Shown here: positions 1 to 27,731 of the stretch, piece by piece
Numbering within the stretch: the first letter of the stretch is position 1
Layout: the number at the start of each line of letters is the position of its first letter
DNA from: Erpobdella octoculata
Lineage: Eukaryota > Annelida > Clitellata > Hirudinida > Erpobdellidae
Direction of reading: 5' to 3'
DNA length: 64,000 bases
Assembly (NCBI GenBank): GCA_963978895.1
Contig: OZ022240.1
Span: 20,040,406 to 20,104,405, forward strand
Position numbers and translations under genes: made by a program
Notes under the pieces: generated by a model
What the model was told of the DNA's origin: nothing
The model's input: only the letters and a program-made list of their open reading frames with translations
Database searches by the model: none

Positions 1-737
1 GATGGCAAACTTAAATACGAAGACACTGGACTTGCTTCTTCAAGCATGTATGTTTTAAAAATATTCTATATTAGTTGCATCTAGTCAACTAGAATAGCTA
101 GAAATATTTAATTAAAATACAAATTTTAATTTTTCTACAACATTCAATGAATTGAATTGGTTGTTTATTATTCAAATAAACTATTTAAAATAATTAGTAT
201 TAAATAACAACAACATTAACACCCATAAAAAAAACATTACAAATAAATATCGTTTAATTATAAATAAATTACATGAAAAACGTAAACGACTGAGACACTT
301 TTCAATAAGCTCCTGATTTATAATAAGGCTGTCCAGCATCATAAGTAGACAATTCCATCTGGTAGGGCAATCTTACTTCAAAGTTACCATATTCTGATGA
401 TTTTTTTCTGAGCCTAGTCCCATTACATCTGTTTCTGAATTAATCAAAGCTGGAATATCATCTTTGTTTTTTCCAGAAATCATGCTAGGCTGTTGGTTAT
501 TAACTGTTTCTAGAGTTTCTTCAAGTTCTGAAACAAGTTGCTCATGAGCCATATCAATGGCTTCATTCTGAAGCAACGACGATTTGTACGTGAAAGTCTT
601 TATGACGTTCTTAACTTTAACGATGAGATATTAAATAGGAGTGCATTTACCGACTCCATCAACGGTGATGAATATATATATATATATTTATTTATTCGGT
701 ATACATGCTCTGTTAAAAATACATTTGTATTCGCCGT
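1..737. other. AT-rich DNA, no gene recognised
   Basis: Mostly A+T sequence. A 67-codon open stretch on the minus strand (373-576) starts at TTG rather than ATG and contains an acidic, Glu/Gln-rich peptide. It could be part of an exon, but I see no convincing splice signals. A short (TA)n run sits near 672. Confidence 0.4.
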
Positions 738-1075
738 TTAACAATTTTATTACCAATGCTTTTATTAACTCATCGTCTCTGTTTCTCTGTCTGTTTCAAA
801 TCTTGCAATCAATTTTTGAGTCACTTCCTGATGATAGATTTTTTTCAAATTTTGCATACATGCTCAAAATAGAAGACAATGCAATATTCAATTATTAGTT
901 TTACAATAAGTCAATTAATTTAGTTAATTTTAATTAATTTCGATATTTCGATATAATTAAGATATTTCGACTTTAATATAAAATAAAAGAATAATATAAG
1001 AAAAAATTGATTGCAAAATTTGTGTTTTAATTACATATAAGAGCATTGGTTTTAAAAATTCGTTTTAATTTACTT
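738..1075 (+). repeat. Dispersed repeat E, copy 1
   Basis: About 200 bp from 741 to 940 is almost identical to 39045-39235, and the following 75 bp (about 1000-1075) matches 39305-39385. The spacers between the two matching blocks differ. It includes a TCTCTGTTTCTCTGTCTG stretch and the sequence around TTGCAATCAATTTTTGAG, typical of non-coding transposon ends. No coding capacity is apparent. Confidence 0.75.
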
Positions 1076-1600
1076 GTTACAAAGACTTTCCAGCTTTCGT
1101 TTTGTACGTATATAAAGATTAATATCCTTCTTCATGGTTACATCTTTATTAGCCAACTGGCCAGTTTTGACATTAACTTGTCATCATCAGGGCTTAATTT
1201 TAAAATGTAAAATGTAAACATGATATAGAAAAGTAAATAGACGTTTAAAAGTTAACATAAAGAGACATAAAATTGTACAAATATTATGGAATGTACTATG
1301 AATTACGGAAAAATTAAAATAAGCTATTATGTTTTATACATAAATAGACGTTTCAAAGTAAAATTAAACAGACATAAAATTATAGATATTATGGAATATA
1401 TCGTGAATTACAGAACAACTTAAACTAAACTATTATAACTAAAATTAACTTCTTATGATTTCAAAGGCATTACAACAAACTTAAAAGTTACACAAAATTA
1501 ATTTCAATTACAATCATGCTATAGTAAGGTAAATAGAAGTTTAAAAGTCAAATGAGATTACATGAAGTTTTAAGACAGGGATTACATCATATACAATCAA

Positions 1601-2945
1601 CTAGCAGTGCCCGTAGCGGCTTCGCTCGCATGAAATTAGAGAATTTGAGCCGTGCATACATAGTAGAGTACTGCACGGATCAATTTTTTAGGTCTCGGCT
1701 CGGCCCGTCGACAACTTGGCCCAGCCTGTCTCAAAAACCGAATATCCTGGCCCGGCACGGCCCGTCTAATATGGGCCCGGCCCTTTTTTTCAGGCCTAGA
1801 AATTCTATATACTTGATTAAAATCTTCGGCCCGTCCCACCTTGACTTCAGGTTTAGCCCGGCCCGTCTGAACACCCTAAAATCACTAAAATGTCTATATA
1901 CTTGGTTAAAAATCTCGACCCGTCCCACCTTGATTTAAGGTTTGGGCAGGGCCGTAGGAAGACCCTAAAATAACGGCTTGGCCCGTCCGTTCGGTGGTAA
2001 ACTGAATTCATCTACTTTTAACCGGCAGAAAACCTCAAAATACTAATTTTCACATCTGTAGCACTTACAGTTTTAGAGTAGCAGTTATTTTAAAATCAAA
2101 TAACCCTTTTTCCATTTCACATTTGAGGTTCTGGAAACCAAATTTTCAAAAAATGGTAAAACACGTATATCATTATTTCTGGAGTAGAAACCAAATACCA
2201 ATTTTTACACCTGTAGCATATACAGTTTTCGAGTAGCAGTTACATTAAAAACCAAATAACCTTATTTTCCACCCCACATTTGAGGTCCTGGAAACCAAAT
2301 TTAAAAAAAAATGGTAAAACACGTATATCTTTATTTTTAGAATAGAAACTAAATACTAATTTTTACATCTGTGGTATTTACAGTGTTTGAGTAGCAGTTA
2401 CTTTAAAAAACAAATAACCCTATTTTCCACCCCACATTTGAAGTCCTGGAAACCAAATTTTCAAAAAATGCTAAAACATGTATTTCATTATTTTTGGAGT
2501 AAAAACTAAATATTAATTTTTACTCCTGTAGCATTCACAGTTTTAGAGTAGCAGCTACTTTAAAAACCAAATAACCCAATTTTCCAACCCACATTTGAGG
2601 TCCGGGAAACCGAATTTTCAAAAAATGGTGAAACACGTATCTTTTTATTCTTCAAGAAGAATCCATATACCAAATTTCAAAATTTCCTCATTTTTGGTTT
2701 TCGGGATATACATTGTTTTAGAAAAAAGTTTGTTTTCCAGTTTTTTCCCTCAGGAGCAAAATTTTCAAAAACCCTTTCTTAGTGGATGCTTACGCAATGA
2801 AAGTAATATAAGTTCCAAATTTCACGTTCCTAGGATAAGGCGTTTGAGCTCGGCGTTGATTATCAGTCAGTCAGTCAGTCAGTCAGTCAGTCAGTCAGTC
2901 AGTCAGTCAGTCAGTCAGGACATGTTCTTTTATATAAATATTGAT
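1601..2945 (-). mobile_element. Non-autonomous Helitron-like element, family B copy 1
   Basis: The plus-strand left end is CTAGCAGTGCCCGTAGCGGC, so on the minus strand the element ends in CTAG followed by T, as Helitron 3' ends do. The other end is (TCAG)n followed by GACATGTTCTTTTATATA. Between them lie GGCCCGTC-rich short repeats (1690-2000) and four tandem units of about 157 bp, each containing CACATTTGAGGTCCTGGAAA (near 2120, 2270, 2435 and 2595). Copies occur at 14617 and 46858, and a diverged one near 59861. No protein is encoded. The Helitron assignment rests on the terminal motif and on the TTCTTTTATATATA end shared with the coding Helitron at 3540-7437. Confidence 0.7.
2862..2918 (+). 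repeat. (TCAG)n microsatellite of family B copy 1
   Basis: Fourteen or so perfect TCAG units directly before the GACATGTTC terminal motif. The same array is much longer in copy 2 (about 44 units) and shorter in copy 3 (about 8), so it is a variable internal part of the family. Confidence 0.9.
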
Positions 2946-3537
<592 letters not shown>

Positions 3538-3689
3538 CACTAGCGGACTCGGCGAACTTTGTTTCACCTTCGTGTATTTTTTAAGCAATAAAGAACAATA
3601 ATAACAAATATCCTATATATAAGTTTAAAAAAAAACAAAAATAAAAAAACGTTCACTTTAATAGTTTATTAGAAAAACATTGGTTGAAC

Positions 3690-3815
3690 TCGGGTCGATT
3701 CTCTTTAATCCAGCACTTTATGATACACTATGTTTTTTTGTTTTATTATCGGCCAAAAAAACAAATACATCTGATGGTCTGCCGACACGTGAACACGCTA
3801 CATACAATTAACCAT
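3690..3815 (-). pseudogene. Helitron helicase C-terminal remnant
   Basis: Minus-strand translation gives CFSHG-LYVACSRVGRPSDV followed by a DNKTK tract. This is the terminal SF1 (Pif1-type) helicase motif found at the end of Helitron RepHel proteins, where the usual form is THGQLYVALSRV. One in-frame stop replaces the Gln of HGQLY, and a stop follows shortly after. It is separated from the Rep region by only about 30 bp, so several hundred codons of helicase are missing. Confidence 0.7.
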
Positions 3816-3840
3816 GAGAAAAACATGTACTTAATTTACT

Positions 3841-4512
3841 TTACAGAATTGCAATACTCAACATTGCAATGTGTCTTGAATGTTTTGGAAAGAAGTGGCG
3901 AATATGGAACAATCCAACTTTTGTCAATACGAAATCGTTTCCTTTCTCTATTTTTGTGACAGTTCGACCGTTATCATCGGGTGATCGACGTCGATATAAT
4001 GGATAGCCATCAGTGCCAGTGATGGTCTCTGTCATAAATTTTCGTGGATAACGTTTGGAACACTTTCCGTCGACCACGCACGGTGATTGGGGGTTGATGG
4101 TGCCACACGGTTCATGAACCATATTCATAACTACAACATCATGTAGGTCTGGATCGATTTCGGGATCAGCAATCTCAGCATTTATGATATCATCTATTTG
4201 GTCAGGTCTAATTTTTTTAACTAACCAAATGAGAATGTGTGCATGAGGCAAGTCTCGTTTTTGCCATTCGATTGAATACACCCAGCATCGAGTATCACCA
4301 AAAACGTGTTGCTTTACAATGTAGTTCATCAGCGACCGAATTTTTTGTTTGAAGACACGTATGGTGATGTCGTGCCGATCACTTGATGTTTGTCCGGGAA
4401 GCAGCATTTGAACAATTTCAATCCACTTTGGATTACAGGAGAAGGTAATGAATAGATCTGGCCGACCGTAATGACGAACATATGTCATTGCATCCTGCGC
4501 ATATTTATGCAT
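3841..4512 (-). pseudogene. Helitron Rep (HUH) catalytic region, truncated
   Basis: A 223-codon open frame beginning MHKYAQDAMTYVRHYGRPDL. It covers the Rep segment of Helitron RepHel proteins: FITFSCNP near residues 22-29, WQKRDLPHAHILIWL near 84-98 (the HxH metal-binding motif of HUH endonucleases reads HAH here), then the conserved HEPCG and CSKRYPRKF blocks. About 20 residues after the NDF block the similarity stops and unrelated codons lead to the stop. This piece is a fragment of a protein normally longer than 1300 aa. Its upstream part is separated by a LINE insertion. Confidence 0.85.
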
Positions 4513-4658
4513 ATGACGCGGACTACCTATGTAATAGTTAATCGACCAATGTTAGCTTCATGTTCTTCGGTGCTGATCACGTTGCGTAAATGGATATACT
4601 CCTATGAACGCAGTTTGGCTTGATCCAGTCGAATGAAAGTTAAGCGTTCCGTTTCAAT

Positions 4659-5225
4659 CAATCAATTAATCAATTTTTATTTGTATAGCGCTATTTCCGC
4701 AGTGTTCAATAGCGCTCGGTCGTGAACTTAGTAAACAGATATGTTTTAAGTCCACGACGGAAAACTGTGAGAGAAGTAGAGTTAGTAAGAGAAGAAGGAA
4801 GAGAGTTCCAGAGATAGGGACCAGAGTAGGAGAAAGAGCGTTTAGCAAAAGAATGCTTAATAGTGAAGATGCGAGAGTGATTACGAGAAGAAGAACGAAG
4901 ACCAGACTTAGGAGGGATATGTATTAAATTAGTTAAGTAGAGAGGAGAAAGGCAATTTTTTATTTTGTACATTATTAAACAGATTTTAAAAATCACCCTA
5001 TATCTGAGAGGAAGCCAATGGAGAAGAACAAGAGATAGAGAGATGTGAGAGGAGTAGGAGGTGCGAGAAACTAAGCGAGCAGCCGAGTTGAAGGCTTTAG
5101 AGAGAGGATAGAGGGTAGTGTCAGGAAGACCATAGTATAGAGAATTGCAGTAGTCAATTCGAGACAGGACAAGAGAAGAGACTAGAAGTTGCAGCGAAGG
5201 ATCATCCAGAAGTGGACGAAGCTGC
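4659..5225 (-). mobile_element. LINE 3' end (CR1/L2-like) inserted in the Helitron
   Basis: Minus-strand coding (about 5239-4706) gives the C-terminal tail of a non-LTR retrotransposon ORF2: RIDYCNSLYYGLP, LHWLPLRYRVIFKI, YLWNSLP and GLKTYLF in the usual order after the reverse transcriptase. It ends in a short 3' part with TTGTATAGCGC and a (TGATT)n-type tail. TTCAAT at 4653-4658 and 5226-5231 looks like the target-site duplication, and the insertion cleanly splits the Helitron codons for MYVKIE and TERL. It is a 5'-truncated insertion younger than the Helitron. Confidence 0.85.
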
Positions 5226-6065
5226 TTCAATTTTGACATACATGTCGACGCAATATTGCTAAAACAACTGACGAAATCGAAGCAAATGGTTGTCAGCGTT
5301 TTGACAAATCATCAAACGATATGCATAAAAATTCATCGAGCTAACTTTCTTGCTAGTTTCGTCACCTGAAATAAAAATATTAAAATTAGTATTCCGAAGT
5401 TTGAGCTAATTTATAATCAACTGAGTGATTGAAAATTAAAAAAAAACAAACGGTGTAAAAATTATATCATGTTGAAATATAAATTGATATCGATACTCAC
5501 TATTCAATGGATTTATCATCTTGATATTGAAGTGATATCCGTCCTCTCCTTGCCAAAACATCAGTGGATATTGCAAAGTGTCATAAGAACGGTGCGTTTC
5601 ACATATTTGTTGTATTTGCCCAGTATCACGACGTGCAAGCGCATTATCACGTCTTTCCAAGTTTTCACCAACGATCAGTATTGCTACTTCATCTATTGTT
5701 GGAGCGTTAAATGTGAGTTCGTGTGTTCCAGTTGGTCATTTATCTGCTCTGATCTCGACTTTGTAGTCATCATTTGGCATGCGCTCTAACGCAGTCATGA
5801 ACAGCCTGACCAATGCATGATGTTCATGAAGTAGATGCTGAAGATCATCTTTTCACTGCTGTGTTGATCTCTTGACGCCGATCAAGTTGTTCCTCCATAT
5901 TACCCATGAAGTTTATTTGTAAAAATTTATGACGTGCATCTTCAAGAGGTAACAGTGATCCAATTTGATGGTGAATCTGGCCTTGAATCTGTAAATTTGA
6001 AAACAAAGTAAGTATTACTGGTTTGTAATTGATTAGAAATTTCATTAAATGATTTACAAAAATAT
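5226..6065 (-). pseudogene. Helitron Rep N-terminal half, frameshifted
   Basis: Minus-strand pieces in different frames continue the Helitron protein. About 6005-5845 reads IQGQIHHQIGSLLP and FLQINFMGN. A one-base slip follows, then about 5840-5500 reads LLHEHHALVRLF, ADK-PTGTHELTFNAP, RRDTGQIQQI and YDTLQYPLMFW. A further broken piece at about 5330-5232 reads MNFYAYRLM and CVDMYVKI. The first piece begins right after a TTTTCAAATTTACAG splice-acceptor-like sequence, so an old intron may separate it from the exon upstream; its donor site looks mutated (AAG followed by ATTATT). Several stops make it non-functional. Confidence 0.75.
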
Positions 6066-6135
6066 AACAAAACTTTTCGAAGTATTATTGAAGCTAAATT
6101 TAATTAAATTATTTTAAAGAAAATGAACGTTTATT

Positions 6136-6699
6136 TTATTCAACATAAATAATCTTGAAAGTGGGATTAAATCCGTATTCTTCAACAATGTCTGCTCCGA
6201 ATGAAGTCATTTGAAAACACTTATTGTATTTTTGAGTGTTTGCTAGAAATTGACGTGATTCTGGTGTATCGCCACGAAGCAATGAATGCAGTGGCTCTGG
6301 CGGTGGTGTCAATTTCACTTTACCATCAAGGCAGCACAATCCAGGCGTTTCTCCAGAAAATTTCAATGCGGCACAATGTTCGCAAACAATGTCCATTGGA
6401 CCAATGCACGCGAAAGGATGAGAGTCGTAATCAATTGTGAAATCGTAGAGAAATGCTGCTCGATTCAAATTTTCAATTGTGTGTCGAAAATTAACTGTTT
6501 GTTGATCACTGACATAAGCAGTTTCGGGGAGTAAATCTCTTTGCTCTTGTCTTCGAGAAGCACGAAGCCGGGCCATACTAACGCAGCGCCTTTCTCGCGC
6601 TAATTCCAGTTCTTCCGCGGTGGATTGGTTAACACTGTTCCGATGCCTAATTTCCTGACGGCTATTTTGGGAAAGATTAGATCTTCTGGGTCGCGGCAT
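6136..6699 (-). pseudogene. Helitron N-terminal domain exon
   Basis: An ATG-started open frame of 187 codons beginning MPRPRRSNLSQ. After a basic Arg-rich start it holds the block that precedes Rep in animal Helitron proteins: CEHCAALKF, ETPGLCCLDGKV, PPPEPLHSLLRG and YNKCFQMTSFGAD. The similarity ends at NPTFK; the last codons (IIYVE) are probably intronic. It reads as an intact exon, but the rest of the gene is broken. Confidence 0.8.
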
Positions 6700-7309
6700 T
6701 GTTATTAATAATGTTTTTGTTAAAAGTAATAAAACTTTAAAACTCGCAAATTAATTCCAACGAACGAAAATATAATATTGACGGAACAGCATTGACACTT
6801 TGTTAATGCCAAAAACGAAAATGCGAAACTAAAAATCATATATGTATGCTAAAAATATTTTTTATATTTTTAGGGCCCATAAACAATTATTTTATTTTAT
6901 ATTTTGATTGAAAAAGATATTTACTTAATTTTTTCTGTAAGATTTTCAATTGTAAACAATGAAATAGTCAAAAAATTTAATAACATGCGCTCTACCCCAT
7001 TTGCGCATAAATGTCATGACGCGGAAAATTAAACATCTGTATATCTCGATAACCCAAACTCCAATTTGAAAATTTATTTTCCGTAAGACCAAATAGAGGG
7101 TGCTCTACAACTTTGCCATTTGAAGTTTTTTTCTAGGACGCACTGTTAAGGCTGTATAGCTACCGGGGTACATACTGCGGTCCCATGGTTCAATGTCATT
7201 TTTTTAGTTATTCTGTTAATAAGAGCTGAGAGAAATCCAATAAATCAAAAATCTCTAAAATCGGTTCGGCCGTTCTTGAGTTATAAGTGTCGTAACACAA
7301 ACCCGACTT

Positions 7310-7440
<131 letters not shown>

Positions 7441-7782
7441 TGTTGAAAATGTTTGTCGTAGTTTTCCGATGCGCGATGAGAATTTAGGCGAACAAGGCAC
7501 AAACAAAGAATAGTGCAAATTACTTTACTAAAATAATTGTCTCAATATATTTAAAGAAAATATAAAGATTAAAATATATTTGTTCCTGAGAATTTCATTA
7601 AGTTTTGAAAAACAATTTTTTATTCACTTCAAAAAACGAAATAAACAAATGAACCGAAAAGCTAATATTCACGAAACCACATATAAACAAATTAAAAAAT
7701 CACTAAAACTTTGGATAGTTTTTTTTAATAAAACAGAGAGATATTTGCAACAATGATTATAAAAAAAACATAAATTTAAAAA

Positions 7783-7873
7783 AACCGTCGGCGCCGCGCC
7801 GCGAAAATCTCGGCGGCGGCGTGCCGATCAAGAAATTTCGGCGGCGGCGCGGCGCGGCCAGCTCACATCTCTA
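7783..7873. repeat. GC-rich CGGCGG patch
   Basis: A short island of CGGCGGCGG and GGCGCGGC repeats in otherwise AT-rich DNA, followed by GCTCACATCTCTAG. It resembles the end of a small DNA transposon, but no matching second end was found. Confidence 0.35.
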
Positions 7874-9291
7874 GTTCTATGTTTTCATTTTCAGGATTTT
7901 TTGCACTTTTGTATACAAACCACTATACAAGAGCCTACATATAACATATGAGCATTATTGCATACAATTTAGAATTCACAATCTCGGTGAACGAGAGGAC
8001 CACGGAATCATCATCACTTACTTCGTCAGAGCAAAACTATCTTTCGGAATTGGAACTAAGTCGAGTTTATTTTGTTTATATAAACTTACTGCAGCATGCT
8101 GAACACAATAGTATTTTGATAATTTAATTGTTTTGTTTAGCGACATATCTTTGGAAGTGCCTTTTGTTTTAACTCATCCCTCTAAGTACGCATCCAATGA
8201 AAACCCTCCAAGTAGGTCACTTCTTTCCAGTAGAAGTCAAGAAGAAACTCGTCGCAAGTTTTCAGGGTAACAAACAATGAATATTTGATTCATTTCAAAA
8301 TATTTAATTAAAGTATAAAAGTATTATTTTTATTAAATTGAATTATAAAAATATTATTGAAGAGAATTTGAAAGTCAAGAAAAAGACAGTCTGTTTGATG
8401 ATTTCCCCAAGTTTTGCAACGTCCAAGGTGGAAAATCACACAAGTTTTAAGCAGTCGATTTAATATTTTGATCTGAATTACTTGTTTAAGCATTTTGATG
8501 TTTACAAACATCATACTTCCATATGTTCATTAATTATTTTTACTGTTCAGAATATTTTAAAATTTATAACATTTGGAGCAATTTTAGATAAAGAGCGTTA
8601 AAAATTTTTTTTACGATTTTAAGCAAATCTGATTTTTATTAAATCTAACTCTGAAAAATAATTCCATAAAATAGATAATGTAAAGTGAAATAATTCGAAT
8701 TGAACGTCTTTTACCTCCGATTGATTCTACGTGCATCATCACAACACACGAAGTAATTCATTAAGTTAGTGTAAGCTAATTGTCGCGTGTTTGATTTAAC
8801 AGTTCACCAATTAATGTATAATGAATGTACTTATTATTATTGCTTGTGTCATATAGTAAAAATAATTAAGTGATTCTTTGATTCCATGTAGACGTTTCAA
8901 GGCAAAAAGTATGATATAATGTTTAATTGTGATGAAATCATTTCGCTATTCAGCTAAAAATTCAATGTGAACTTTTGATTGTTTGCTGAAAAATTAGAAA
9001 TAAAAACTAAAGAATGATGAGTATAAACCTTTTTGTCTCCTTAAAAATAAAATAAAACACAGCAATGATTTTGATTAAAAGAAATTAGTTTTGTATTTTA
9101 ATGGTAATCAACTACTGCACCAACTGCTCATTGAAATCATAACCCCCCCCCATGAAGAAATCGTTATTTGTCAACATTTTTTCTTGAATAGCTACACAAT
9201 GATATACACTTCATCATATATTTTTTAATATTGATTTATTGGTTTTAATGATATTCAAAAAATTAACTGCCAATCAAGGACAACAGTTTAA
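7874..9291. other. No gene seen downstream of the kinase stop codon
   Basis: AT-rich DNA 3' of the kinase gene on its strand; it should include the kinase 3' untranslated region. No coding similarity was recognised. Confidence 0.4.
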
Positions 9292-25506
<16,215 letters not shown>

Positions 25507-26329
25507 TTTTATGGTATAATTTGTAAATTCCAAACAATTAGAAAATGTATTTCTTTATCTTAAACACTTCTCGGAAACTTTCAATAATTATTCTAACTCA
25601 ATGTTAATAATGTAAAACGTTCCATGTCGGACAAATTTTTATTGGTGTTTTTACTTATATATTTATATATATTAATAAAAACCAAAATCTTAAAAAACTT
25701 TTTTTGTAGGAAATCAACAGAGAAAGTAAAGATGCTATCAAAACAAACTAATTCCTGAATTCAAGCTGATTTACTCTTCCGTACTTCGTTGCTCAAGCAC
25801 TTAAGATGCCTTCTCACCAGGCTCCTACCTTGCAATAAGACTGCATTAGTAAGCTTTTTTAGTTATCCAACATGTGCTTGTTCATATTATGCGTATGTGC
25901 CCATCCCATACCGGTGTGAGAAAACCGCTTATTAACCACTGTTATTTTTATCTGGTCCAACCATGATGAGATTGTTTTACCAGTATTATTCAGGATTTTA
26001 TTGAACTCTGTTACGATGAAAACACAATTTTTCTCAATCTCTCAGTGCATTATTGCTGATTTCATTAACTCGTTTTTTTAAACTTTTAAAATTTACTATT
26101 TATTTACACATTTTTCTCAACCACTGTGTTTCAAAAATGTTCCATGAAAATGTAAATAACTATTTTAATAAATAACTACTGTGGCGTCTCTAGGGAGAGC
26201 GGTGGAGCGACTTCTCATCCACTGAAGTTACTGAATAATTATTTTATTGACAGTAAAGCGTTCTTTGTGGTTCGGTTTGCCTAGTAGCCCACGTTATAGG
26301 AATATTAGCGGGTAAAATCTTTTCTCCGT

Positions 26330-26377
26330 AGATCTATTGACTCCTAAAGTTTTGTGAACATTTTATTACGATCGGAT
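26330..26377 (-). repeat. Family A 5' block fragment, inverted
   Basis: Reads in reverse CATTCATCCGATCGTAAT and ACTTTAGGAGTCAA. It is separated from forward family A sequence (from 26760) by the LINE tail insertion. Confidence 0.55.
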
Positions 26378-26760
26378 GAATGAAATGAAAATGAAATGAA
26401 AAAACGACAATTTATATAGCGCAGTGAATAACGAATGTTAATTGAAGGGCGCTTTACGTGGTCTTATAAGATAATTTTAAAAAAATAACATTTTAAGAGT
26501 TTTTTAAAAATCGCAAGGGTGCTGGCCTCACGAACAGAGTGTGGAAGAGAGTTCCAGGCTGAGGGACCGGCAACTCGGAAGGAGCGGTAACCGATACGAG
26601 TACGCGTAGATGGAACGAAGACGTCGAGTGTTTTGAAGGACCGAAGTCCAAGACGGCTGGAGTCATCGGCTAGGGGTTTTATATGACGTCGAAGGCACAG
26701 TGGTGCTAGCCCGTGGAGGCACTGGTAGACAAGAAGACATCAATGGGAGATAATTATACT
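26378..26760 (-). mobile_element. LINE 3' end (CR1/L2-like), open to its stop
   Basis: Minus strand 26739-26464 is a fully open 92-codon C terminus: VYQCLHGLAPLCLRRHIKPL, RSFRVAGPSAWNSLP, STLAIFKKLLK, then TAA. This is the tail of CR1/L2-type ORF2 proteins. The 3' UTR is short, with TTATATAGCGC, and the tail is an (AAATG)n-like microsatellite at 26378-26403. It is 5'-truncated. The absence of stops suggests a fairly young insertion. Confidence 0.82.
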
Positions 26761-27085
26761 GAAAAAAATTTGAAATCGGTCACAAAATGAGCGGAGTGAG
26801 AGCGGGAAAGCGAGCGGGAACGAGAACGGGAAAGCAAGCAAGAACGGAAAATCGATCAAAAGCAAAAAAGCGAGTGGGAAAGAGAAAGTGACTGGGAGCG
26901 GGAAATCAATCTGGAGCGGGAAAGCTACCGAGAGCGAGAAAGCGACCGGGAGCGGAAAAACTACCGGAAGCGGGAAAGCGAGCGGGAGCGCAAAAGTAAC
27001 CGGGAGCGGGAAAGCGACCGAGATCGGAAAGCGTCCGAGAGATGGAAAGCGACCGGAAGCTGGAAAGCGACTGGGAGCGGTTCAG
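26760..27085 (+). repeat. Family A minisatellite array
   Basis: After CACAAAATGAGCGGAGTG, about 16 imperfect 18-bp units such as GAGCGGGAAAGCGACCGG. All three forward frames are open over long stretches because the unit is a multiple of three; I do not regard it as coding. Confidence 0.75.
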
Positions 27086-27157
27086 GACTGAAGTTTTTGC
27101 AGTCGAGGTTGGCGTTCGAGGGTTGGTTAGCAGCTCAATGTTAAAACTGCTGAAATG
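27086..27157 (+). pseudogene. Fragment of R2-like endonuclease C terminus
   Basis: The plus strand encodes VFAVEVGVRGLV and MLKLLK, matching the C-terminal LFAVEVGARGLVGKSLLKLL of the large R2-like protein on the opposite strand nearby. It is a second, almost entirely lost copy in inverted orientation, squeezed between the family A minisatellite and (TATG)n. Confidence 0.65.
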
Positions 27158-27380
27158 TATGTATGTATGTATGTATGTATGTATGTATGTATGTATGTAT
27201 GTATGTATGTATGTATGTATGTATGTATGTATGTATGTATGTATGTATGTATGTATGTATGTATGTATGTATGTATGTATGTATGTATGTATGTATGTAT
27301 GTATGTATGTATGTATGTATGTATGTATGTATGTATGTATGTATGTATGTATGTATGTATGTATGTATGTGTGTGTGTGT
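27158..27380. repeat. (TATG)n microsatellite
   Basis: About 53 units ending in (TG)n. It separates the inverted R2-like fragment from the 3' end of the large R2-like element. Confidence 0.95.
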
Positions 27381-27731
27381 GTTCACTCCTGAAGAGCTTT
27401 TCTGTGGAGGTCATCAGAAGAAAACCCCCCCTCGAGCAAACGTTTCGGCTCTTTAATTTCTTGACGTTCTAAGGGGGGCGAGCCACGTTCGACGGACGAA
27501 CGTCCTCCGGCAGAAAATGTTTTTGTTCTTTTCCGACATCGAATTTCTATCATTCCTTGCATCGTGGCAGATATTTGTCATGCAAATAAACTCGCGACTT
27601 TAGAGAAATTCAGACTATTCAAGTGAGAAAACCTTCGACGACATAACGGCTTCGCTTTCGTAGCGGTACTTAATATCGTCACGTAAACAAAGACGAAGCA
27701 ATTCTATTCTTGCGGAAGGAGAGAGCGGCTT

